Notes under the pieces: model-generated
Database searches by the model: none
Seen by the model: only the letters and a program-made list of their open reading frames with translations
Told to the model about the DNA's origin: nothing
Part shown: in pieces, positions 56,134-64,000 of the stretch
How the letters are laid out: every line of letters begins with the position of its first letter
How positions within the stretch are numbered: the first letter of the stretch is position 1
Program-made: the position numbers and the translations under genes
Source: Bacillus sonorensis NBRC 101234 = KCTC 13918
Lineage (GTDB): Bacteria; Bacillota; Bacilli; Bacillales; Bacillaceae
Direction: 5' to 3'
Length of the DNA: 64,000 nt
Assembly: GCF_001592005.1 (NCBI RefSeq)
Contig: NZ_BCVZ01000001.1
Span: 434,001 to 498,000 of the forward strand

Positions 56134-56970
56134 TTATATCTTGAAGTATTTTGAGACAACATCAACCGTTGTTTTTTTTGCCGTTTTAATCGTTTCTTCA
56201 GCAGCCATCTTATAATATTCTGGTCTGAACAGCTCAACAGACACAACGTCTGAAAAACCGATTTCTTTTAACGTCGATAAGTGGGCATCCAAATCAATGG
56301 CCCCCTGTCCCGGCCATACACGGTCTTCGTCAGTTAAAAAGCCGATCGGAAAATCCTCTGTATCATCAATATGGTAAATAAAAATTTTCTTTCCATCGGC
56401 CTGTTTCAAGTCTTGAAGGTCAGATCCCATCGCATGGAAGTGGAAGCTGTCAAATACAAGGCCGACATTGTCGCGGCTTACGGCGCTGACGATGTCATAT
56501 GCCTGTCTGAATGTATTGACCGTGCATTGCGGATGCCCGACAAACTCAAGGGCTATCTTGACGCCGTACGGTTCGGCGATATCGGACAGTTCTGTCAAGA
56601 CATCGACGCAGCTTCTTTTAATCTCTTCTTTTAAGATTTTTTGTTCTGTAACAAGCGGAACAGCGACGACATATTTTACGCCGAGCGTCTGGCATATGTC
56701 CATCATGTTTTTAAATTCGGCGATAATCTCCTGATGCCCCTTCTCATCGCGGTTGTTGAAAAATACTAAAGCGTTTAATGCAAGCGGTTTGATATGGTGG
56801 GTTTGAAAGTACTCCGCCAATTCCGAGAGAGAGTGGTCTTTTAAGTATTCCGGCAGCTTATCCATCGTCCGTATCTCAATATAGTCGTATCCGTGTTTTT
56901 CACAATATTCAAGATCTTTTGCAAGGTTTGAGTTTTCCAATGTCGTTGCTTCATTAAAGCATAGTTTCAT
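56134..56970 (-). CDS. iolI: Inosose isomerase IolI
   Basis: 278 residues, xylose-isomerase-like TIM barrel. Metal ligands expected in ALEFVGHP near residue 141 and FDSFHFHAMGSD near 176, with VELFRPEYY near 248. Interconverts 2-keto-myo-inositol and 1-keto-D-chiro-inositol, needed for chiro-inositol use. Lies between iolH and iolJ. Confidence 0.94.
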   Translation of the reverse strand: MKLCFNEATTLENSNLAKDLEYCEKHGYDYIEIRTMDKLPEYLKDHSLSELAEYFQTHHIKPLALNALVFFNNRDEKGHQEIIAEFKNMMDICQTLGVKYVVAVPLVTEQKILKEEIKRSCVDVLTELSDIAEPYGVKIALEFVGHPQCTVNTFRQAYDIVSAVSRDNVGLVFDSFHFHAMGSDLQDLKQADGKKIFIYHIDDTEDFPIGFLTDEDRVWPGQGAIDLDAHLSTLKEIGFSDVVSVELFRPEYYKMAAEETIKTAKKTTVDVVSKYFKI

Positions 56971-57033
56971 CTCGCGATTCTCCTTCTCTCATGTCCTTGT
57001 GAAGAGAGTTCGGCACGGCGCCGAACTCGAGGC

Positions 57034-57900
57034 TCATCCTAATAATTCCTGTTTCAATTTTTCAAGCATGAATCTGCTTGATTCATCCGCTCTTTCACCG
57101 ACCCAAGCAAAAACGGCATTGGTCGCAATTCCGTCGAACTTCATCTCTCTCAGCTTTCTGAAAATCGTATCAAAATCAACCTCGCCTTGACCAATGTCCA
57201 AATGCTGGTGAACCGTTACTTTCGCGTCAGGCGGATTGACGATGTAGCGCAGGCCATGAGCCGCTTTATGGTTATAGGTATCTGCAAATAAAACATGTGT
57301 GAGGCGGTCGCCTGCTTCGTCAAACATGGTTTCGATATCGCCTTTGCCGTCATCATAGAAGAATGTATGCGCAGTCGAGTAGACAAGGTTGATCCAATCC
57401 CGATCAAGCGCGCGGATCATATCCATCGCACCTTTGTGCGTTTCGATAAAATCGTACGGATGGGCTTGAAGATTCAGCTTAATGCCTTCTTTTTCAAAGA
57501 CGGGAATCAGTTCATCCATGGATTTGATAAATTTTTCTTCACTTGTTAAAGGGTCATATTTTGAACCGCTGAATTCGCTGTTCATCAAATCCACTTCAAG
57601 CTCAACCGCAATTTCGATCGCCCTTTTCCAATTGCGCACCGCTGCCTGACGGCGATCTTCATCAGGACCTGCCCAGTGGTAAAGCGGGAGGAGCGATGAA
57701 AGCTTAACACCTGTATCCCTTAAAAGACGCTTTAATTGTTTGATCTTTGCTGAATCGACTTTCGGATATTTATAGAATGGGCAAAAATCTTCGCGCGGCG
57801 ATAGTTCGATATATTCGTAGCCTAGCTCCGCCGTTTTATAGACCGTTTCCTCCAAAGTTAAATCATCTCGATACATCGATGGATCCAATGCTAATTTCAT
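57034..57900 (-). CDS. iolH: Inositol catabolism protein IolH
   Basis: 288 residues, another xylose-isomerase-like TIM barrel with likely metal ligands in LMNSEFSG near residue 103, [10 protein letters not shown] near 145 and [15 protein letters not shown] near 200. In B. subtilis its exact reaction is not established; a sugar-phosphate isomerase/epimerase role is assumed. Standard position between iolG and iolI. Confidence 0.93.
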   Translation of the reverse strand: MKLALDPSMYRDDLTLEETVYKTAELGYEYIELSPREDFCPFYKYPKVDSAKIKQLKRLLRDTGVKLSSLLPLYHWAGPDEDRRQAAVRNWKRAIEIAVELEVDLMNSEFSGSKYDPLTSEEKFIKSMDELIPVFEKEGIKLNLQAHPYDFIETHKGAMDMIRALDRDWINLVYSTAHTFFYDDGKGDIETMFDEAGDRLTHVLFADTYNHKAAHGLRYIVNPPDAKVTVHQHLDIGQGEVDFDTIFRKLREMKFDGIATNAVFAWVGERADESSRFMLEKLKQELLG

Positions 57901-57922
57901 ATTTTTTCACTCCTCAATGTTT

Positions 57923-58981
<1,059 letters not shown>

Positions 58982-60280
58982 TTACATAATTTTTTTTGTC
59001 TGTACTTGCTCAACTTGAGCTGGCGGAGTTCCATACAGCTCTTTTTGAATTTGTTCAAGCGACTTGCCGGATGTATTAGGTGCGAATACAAGCCCGATGA
59101 TCATGCTGGCTGTTACACAGCCGAGGAGAATGGCGGCCATAAATGCAATTCCAAAATTCGAGATGATCATTGGGACGAACAGACTCCAGGCTCCGATTGA
59201 GATGCGAACAAGAAAGAACATCAGCCCTTGTGCAGATGCACGGTATTCTGTCGGGAAAATTTCGCTGGCCCATAATTGATAGTTCGCCTGTTGTCCGGCC
59301 CCATTGTTGATGCCGATCATCACGATAAAGAGGATGAGAATCGGCATGCCCTCTGCCGGAAGCAGAAACAATGACCAGCCAATCACCGCCGCAAATGCGG
59401 AGATTCCAAACACTGTCTTTCTGTATTTGTCGGCAAACGGCATGAAGATAAAAGCGACACCAAGCCCGGTGAAAATAAACAGCCCCATCTGCAAAATGTT
59501 TGCCATGTTTGCTGACACACCGCCGACTTGCTGATAAATGTAAGGCATAAAAAATCCCATGACACCGGCCGCCAGATTCCAAATCAAGTACACACCCATT
59601 AAAAATAAAATGCTTTTTAAAAACTTAGGCTGAAGTAAATCAAGATAGGACGTCTTCCTGACGGCTTGAGCCGGTTCAGCTTTATCCTGCCAGGCATCGG
59701 ATTCCGGCAGCCTTTTGCGCAGAACATAGGTGATCAGTGCGATGACAAGCAAATGCCCAAACACGATTTTATTGCCCAATAAGCCGAAATCACCCAGCAG
59801 GACCGACAGCAACAGAACCACAACCGCTCCCGCAGCCCATGCGACTTGCGCAACGCCGCAATGACGGGCCCGGTTTTTCTTAGGCGCGTTCTCTGCGATA
59901 ATCGTCCAAGAAGCCGTAATATCAGCTCCTACCGACAAACCGATAATAATGTAACCGCTTAACAAAATAGGGAAGCTGGCGCCGAACAATACTAAACAAA
60001 TCCCCAGTGCATAAACAAGCATACTGTTCGTATAGACAGCTTTCCGGCCAATTTTGTCAGCCAAAAAGCCGCCGAGCAGCGCTCCGATCGCTGCTGAGAT
60101 GGCGTTCGCGCTAAACGCGCCAAGCAGCCCGATCTGTGTATCAGAAAGCTTTAGATAACTGACCCATAAAGATAAACCTGCCGATCCTGCCACAATGGAG
60201 CCTGCATCAATGTAATTTGCCAAAGCTGCCGCGACGGTTCGTTTATTGAATGGTGAGACTGCTGCATTTCCATTGCTCAA
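58982..60280 (-). CDS. iolF: Inositol transporter IolF (MFS)
   Basis: 432 residues, twelve-helix major-facilitator sugar transporter. The A-motif-like GGFLADKIGRKAVY near residue 75 and the FADKYRK repeat in the second half are visible. In B. subtilis it is the minor inositol (chiro-inositol) transporter. Between iolE and iolG; 12-nt spacing to iolE. Confidence 0.95.
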   Translation of the reverse strand: MSNGNAAVSPFNKRTVAAALANYIDAGSIVAGSAGLSLWVSYLKLSDTQIGLLGAFSANAISAAIGALLGGFLADKIGRKAVYTNSMLVYALGICLVLFGASFPILLSGYIIIGLSVGADITASWTIIAENAPKKNRARHCGVAQVAWAAGAVVVLLLSVLLGDFGLLGNKIVFGHLLVIALITYVLRKRLPESDAWQDKAEPAQAVRKTSYLDLLQPKFLKSILFLMGVYLIWNLAAGVMGFFMPYIYQQVGGVSANMANILQMGLFIFTGLGVAFIFMPFADKYRKTVFGISAFAAVIGWSLFLLPAEGMPILILFIVMIGINNGAGQQANYQLWASEIFPTEYRASAQGLMFFLVRISIGAWSLFVPMIISNFGIAFMAAILLGCVTASMIIGLVFAPNTSGKSLEQIQKELYGTPPAQVEQVQTKKIM

Positions 60281-60292
60281 TTTAGAGCCCCC

Positions 60293-61195
60293 TTAATTGG
60301 TTGCTGCGACATTCAACAAGTGACGGTCAATATATTTTCTGGCGATCAATGCGTATTCAAGCGGATTTGCCACATCAGGATCCTGTTCGGCCTCCACTAC
60401 GATCCATCCGGAATAGCCGTGCTGCAGCAGCTTTTCATATACTTCTTTAAAATCGATGCAGCCGTCGCCTGGAACGGTGAACATTCCTTGCAAAAACGCT
60501 TGTTGAAACGATCTTCCTTCCGCCTTGCATTTCTTCATGACATTCAGGCGTGCGTCCTTAAAATGAACATGTTTGATCCGGTCGATATGCTTTTCAAGAA
60601 TGTTCATATAATTTCCGTCGGAAATGTAGGCGTGCCCCGTATCATACAGAAGGTGCACAAGCGACGGGTCAGTTCCTGCCATGAGCCGGTCAACTTCTTC
60701 TTCTGTCTGCACGCCTGTGCCGAGGTGATGATGGTAGACAAGCTTCAGGCCGTACCGGCCGGCGATTTCCCCGAGGTGATTTAAACCTTCGCATAGCCGC
60801 AGCCATTCTTCATCGGTGAAATAAGGCTTTTCTGTAAACACGTTTTTATCCAAACCCTGCACGCTGTAGGTCTGTTCTGATACGACCGCAACATCTGCAT
60901 GGACGTCTTTCAAGTACTGGCAGTGAGCCGCAAATTCCTTGGCCGCTTCTTCAACGCCGTTACGAAGGATATAGCTGCTGAACCACTTGCCGGCAATCTT
61001 TAGATTTCTCAGCTCGAGCTCTTTATTGAGAATGGCCGGTTCCGGAAAGAAGCCGCCCACTTCCGTGCCTTGAAAGCCTGCAACGACGATATCGCTTAAC
61101 AAATGCTGAAGGGTGTTGCCCGCTCCGATTTCCGGAATATCATCATTCCGCCATCCTATGGGGGCAATGCCCCATAGAATTTCTGACTTGGTCAT
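60293..61195 (-). CDS. iolE: Inosose dehydratase IolE
   Basis: 300 residues from the ATG at 61195 (AAAGGAGG); a frame open to 61315 runs back into iolD and is not used. TIM-barrel metalloenzyme with [10 protein letters not shown] near residue 146, [10 protein letters not shown] near 181, [10 protein letters not shown] near 205 and VVEAEQDP near 276. Dehydrates scyllo-inosose to the cyclic trione-type intermediate used by IolD. Confidence 0.96.
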   Translation of the reverse strand: MTKSEILWGIAPIGWRNDDIPEIGAGNTLQHLLSDIVVAGFQGTEVGGFFPEPAILNKELELRNLKIAGKWFSSYILRNGVEEAAKEFAAHCQYLKDVHADVAVVSEQTYSVQGLDKNVFTEKPYFTDEEWLRLCEGLNHLGEIAGRYGLKLVYHHHLGTGVQTEEEVDRLMAGTDPSLVHLLYDTGHAYISDGNYMNILEKHIDRIKHVHFKDARLNVMKKCKAEGRSFQQAFLQGMFTVPGDGCIDFKEVYEKLLQHGYSGWIVVEAEQDPDVANPLEYALIARKYIDRHLLNVAATN

Positions 61196-61208
61196 CCTGG
61201 TGCCTCCT

Positions 61209-63122
61209 TTAATACTGCTTTGCAGATTCGAGCATTTTTTCTTTGGCTTCATACGCTTTTTGAACGCTTTCCTGTTCTGAAACCTCTGCAACCCCGACAT
61301 GCCACCAGCTGTCATAACCGTCAGTCATCGTCTTCGGCAGCACTTTCATTTCAATCAATGTCGAGACCTCTTGTTTTTTTGCATCTTCAAGTGCGGCTTT
61401 TAATTCTTCAACCGTGTTGGCGCGGTATGTTTTGGCTCCGTAGCCTTCAGCAACTTTTGCATAATCGACGTTGAGAATCTGGTTGTCATCCGTTCTGAAT
61501 TCGCAATAGTAGCTGCCGCTTCCATGATCCATCTGGAGGTTGTTGATACAGCCAAACCCGGAGTTGTCAAAAAGCAGGACATTGATTTTCTTATTGTACT
61601 GAATGGCTGTGATCAGCTCTGAGTGAAGCATCAGGAAGCTGCCATCCCCAACCAGTGAATAGACCTCTCTGTCCGGATGAGCCAATTTCAGCCCGAGTGT
61701 GCCGGATACTTCATAACCCATGCAGGAATAGCCGTATTCCAGGTTGTACGTATTCGGTACGTTTGAATGCCACAGCCGCTGCAGGTCGCCCGGCAGAGAA
61801 CCCGCTGAACAAATGACAACGCTGTCTTCATCGATTGTCTCATTGATCGCCAGCAAAGCGGTCGTTTGCGGAAGCTCGGTTTTCAGTGCGTCGGCATATT
61901 CATTCAGCACTTCTTGAGAAAAGTGATCTTTAATTTCAGGCGTAAAGTTTTCGCGCTTAAATGTGACTTTGCTCAAGCGGTCGCGTTCAGCAAGCCATTC
62001 GTCTTTCAGCTCCCGAATGAGTGAACCGAACTCGCTCTTATATCCTTCCAATAAGCCGTGCAGCTTGCCGAGCGTCACTTTCGCATCTGCCACGACCTGG
62101 AATGCGTCAAGCTTATAGGCCTGCATTCTGCTGACATTGATGTTCAAAAATTTTGCGTTATCAAAATCAAACGCCGTTTTTGAAGAGGTCGCAAAATCGG
62201 TATATCGTGTTCCGATCCCGATGATGAGGTCGGCCTGGCGGGCTGCTTTGTTGGCAGCGAGCGTACCTGTGATGCCCATTCCGCCCAAGTTATTTGCAAA
62301 GTCAGCTTCCACCGTTGATTTGCCGGCCTGTGTTTCAACCAATGGTATGTTGTATGCTTCGGAGATCGCGATCAGTTCGTCCCGGGCACCGGAATATTTC
62401 GCCCCGCCGCCGACTAAGATAAGCGGTTTTTTGCTCGATTTGATCAGCTCTGCCGCGCCTGTCAGCTCGCGTTCGCTCGGCTCCCTGCGGTCAATGTAGT
62501 GAACGCGTTTTTGAAAGAAGCTTTCATCAAAGTCAAATGCTTCACCTTCGACATCCTGAGACAGGCAAATCGTTACCGGACCGGCCTTTGCCGGGTCTGT
62601 CATCACTTCAAACGCACGAATCAGGCTGCTCATTAATTGTTCGGGACGTGTAATGCGATCCCAATACCTTGAGACCGGCTTCAATGCATCGTTCGTCGTA
62701 ACCGCTGCGCTGTATTCCTGCTCCACTTGCTGAAGAACCGGATCAGGCTGTCTCGTTGCAAATGTGTCAGCCGGAAGCAAAAGAACCGGAATATTGTTCG
62801 CGAGCGCTGTTCCTGCGGCAGCCACCAAATTCGCGGCTCCCGGTCCGACGGACGTTGATACGGCATAGATTTTTCTTCTCAGCATTTGCTTGCTGTAGGC
62901 CATTGCCGCATGAGCCATTCCCTGCTCGTTTTTCCCCTGGAATACTTTCAAATGACCGGCATCCTGCTCAAGCGCCTGGCCGATCCCGACCACGTTTCCG
63001 TGTCCGAAAATTGTGAAAATCCCTTCGACAAACGGCGTTTCCTCTCCATCAACATTGACGTACTGCTGATTTAAGAATTTAATTAACGCTTGTGCTGTTG
63101 TTAAACGTATTTTCTTGCCCAC
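61209..63122 (-). CDS. iolD: 3D-(3,5/4)-trihydroxycyclohexane-1,2-dione hydrolase IolD
   Basis: 637 residues from GTG 63122, the B. subtilis length. ThDP-dependent: ring-opening hydrolase with catalytic Glu region [13 protein letters not shown] near residue 66 and the ThDP-Mg motif [15 protein letters not shown] plus [13 protein letters not shown] near 500-530. Opens the ring to 5-deoxy-D-glucuronate. Reading from GTG 63134 would overlap the ribosome site AAGGTGGGA. Confidence 0.96.
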   Translation of the reverse strand: MGKKIRLTTAQALIKFLNQQYVNVDGEETPFVEGIFTIFGHGNVVGIGQALEQDAGHLKVFQGKNEQGMAHAAMAYSKQMLRRKIYAVSTSVGPGAANLVAAAGTALANNIPVLLLPADTFATRQPDPVLQQVEQEYSAAVTTNDALKPVSRYWDRITRPEQLMSSLIRAFEVMTDPAKAGPVTICLSQDVEGEAFDFDESFFQKRVHYIDRREPSERELTGAAELIKSSKKPLILVGGGAKYSGARDELIAISEAYNIPLVETQAGKSTVEADFANNLGGMGITGTLAANKAARQADLIIGIGTRYTDFATSSKTAFDFDNAKFLNINVSRMQAYKLDAFQVVADAKVTLGKLHGLLEGYKSEFGSLIRELKDEWLAERDRLSKVTFKRENFTPEIKDHFSQEVLNEYADALKTELPQTTALLAINETIDEDSVVICSAGSLPGDLQRLWHSNVPNTYNLEYGYSCMGYEVSGTLGLKLAHPDREVYSLVGDGSFLMLHSELITAIQYNKKINVLLFDNSGFGCINNLQMDHGSGSYYCEFRTDDNQILNVDYAKVAEGYGAKTYRANTVEELKAALEDAKKQEVSTLIEMKVLPKTMTDGYDSWWHVGVAEVSEQESVQKAYEAKEKMLESAKQY

Positions 63123-63149
63123 AAACGATCCCACCTTTACTCATTCTTT

Positions 63150-64000
63150 TCATTTAAGACTGTAAGACTGCGCCGCAATGAGCTGCTCGATTTCCTCAAC
63201 GGTCGGCATGGCTTCGGATGAACTGTGCTTGCTGACGACAATAGAGGCGGAAGCGCTGCCGTATTTCAATGCCGTTTCGATTGTCTTCCCTGTCACAAGG
63301 CCGTAGAGGAAGGCTGAAGCATATGAGTCGCCTGCTCCAAATGTTTTCAGAACCTTTGTTTTGTAAGCTTTCGCGCGGAAGACCTCTCCCGATTTGCTGT
63401 ATGCATACGACCCTTCCACACCGTGCTTGATGACGACAAGATCCGCAGAATGTTCGAATAAATGTTTCACTGATTCTTCATTGCTTCCTCCGCTGCGGTT
63501 TTCCATCACATCAAATTCATCGCGCGTCCCGATGACGACGTCGGACTGCTCGGCGACCAATGAATAGTAAACAGCGGTCTCTTCCGCTGATGTCCATGTG
63601 TACGGACGGTAATCAAGCTCGAATACAACCTTGACCTGGTGCTTTTTCGCCAGCTGAACGGCTTTTAAAACCGCTTCGCGGGACGGACTTTTTGAGAGCG
63701 CCGTACCGGAGACCAAGAGCATCTTCGCTCTGGCGATGTAGTCCCCGTCAACTTCCGAAGGAGAAAGGTAAAGGTCTGCGACATCATCCCGGTACATCAA
63801 AATGCTGCATTCTTCAGGGCTTTTGATTTCCGTAAAAGCGAGGCCTGCTTTATGTCCGTCTTGATCAACAACCATTTGCGATGTGTCAACACCCGTATTT
63901 CTCATATAGGACTCTATAAATCTGCCATGCTGGTCGTCCGGAATTTTGCCGATGAAACCGGCCTTCAATCCCAACTTTGAGCTGCCGATCGCAATATTCG
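63150..64000 (-). CDS. iolC: 5-Dehydro-2-deoxygluconokinase IolC (partial, start beyond the right edge)
   Basis: About 283 C-terminal codons of a PfkB-family kinase; the frame continues past 64000 (NIAIGSSKLGLKAGF at the edge). The C-terminal PfkB signature TFGAGDSYASAFLYG contains the catalytic Asp. It phosphorylates DKG to DKGP, the inducer of the iol regulon. iolA and iolB would be expected further right. Confidence 0.95.
   Translation of the reverse strand, partial: NIAIGSSKLGLKAGFIGKIPDDQHGRFIESYMRNTGVDTSQMVVDQDGHKAGLAFTEIKSPEECSILMYRDDVADLYLSPSEVDGDYIARAKMLLVSGTALSKSPSREAVLKAVQLAKKHQVKVVFELDYRPYTWTSAEETAVYYSLVAEQSDVVIGTRDEFDVMENRSGGSNEESVKHLFEHSADLVVIKHGVEGSYAYSKSGEVFRAKAYKTKVLKTFGAGDSYASAFLYGLVTGKTIETALKYGSASASIVVSKHSSSEAMPTVEEIEQLIAAQSYSLK

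Noticed and set aside
61196-61315. 40-codon N-terminal extension of iolE
   Set aside because: Overlaps the iolD coding sequence; the ATG at 61195 has AAAGGAGG and matches IolE length.

Overview
The window looks like chromosome from the Bacillus licheniformis group (B. licheniformis, B. paralicheniformis, B. sonorensis or a close relative). Gene content and order match the B. subtilis licT/bglPH, yxiA, dbpA, pdp-nupC-deoC-deoR and iol neighbourhoods. Added to this are genes that B. subtilis 168 lacks but B. licheniformis-type strains carry: the glyoxylate bypass (aceBA), a tagatose-6-phosphate pathway (lacABCD), and an L-amino-acid ligase cluster. Promoters, terminators, cre sites, LicT-type antiterminators and a TPP riboswitch are all of low-GC Gram-positive type. 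No rRNA, tRNA, CRISPR array, phage or replication origin was seen.

Layout, left to right. 1-1300: the start of a beta-glucoside PTS gene behind a RAT/terminator switch, and the antiterminator licT. 1400-5300: a TPP-riboswitch operon tenA-ykoE-ykoD-ykoC (thiamine/HMP salvage and ECF transport). 5341-5641: a 52-residue membrane peptide behind an ECF-sigma-like promoter. 5900-14120: a divergent lacABCD / gatABC-HAD locus with two paralogous DeoR-family repressors, probably for galactose through galactose-6-P and tagatose-6-P. 14350-17494: aceBA behind a zinc-ribbon peptide. 17612-19687: a GT39-type membrane glycosyltransferase. 19750-24238: bceRS-bceAB, a bacitracin-type sensing and detoxification module. 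24404-27985: a second beta-glucoside operon, bglP-bglH, with its own RAT and cre. 28087-35800: yxeI (penicillin V acylase), abn2 (arabinanase), dbpA and several AT-rich orphan membrane genes, including a 5'-truncated gene. 35982-40322: deoR and deoC-nupC-pdp for deoxyribonucleoside use. 40550-41781: a rap-phr pair. 41848-42532: a NUDIX gene in what looks like a small transposon-like cassette with 9-bp inverted ends and 8-bp target duplications. 42749-49768: ydaJKLMN, a c-di-GMP-responsive exopolysaccharide operon. 49801-55160: a five-gene operon resembling a reduced or alternative bacilysin-type dipeptide pathway. 55192-64000: iolJIHGFED and part of iolC (myo-inositol catabolism).

Much of the window is sugar catabolism under carbon control. 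Four cre-type sites (357, 10110, 27972, 32317) sit at promoters or leaders, and one lies inside the deoC-nupC gap. One LicT protein probably serves both bglP RAT elements, which are nearly identical. The most interesting unknown is the 49801-55160 operon: EamA exporter, ATP-grasp amino-acid ligase, BacA-like prephenate decarboxylase homologue, a His-rich protein of unknown function, and an aminotransferase. It has its own strong promoter and suggests a dipeptide antimetabolite made from prephenate without bacB, bacC or bacG. Other notable points are the TSD-flanked NUDIX cassette, a BceR operator that coincides with the bceS terminator and stop codon, and 10-bp phased repressor sites in the lac/gat intergenic region.
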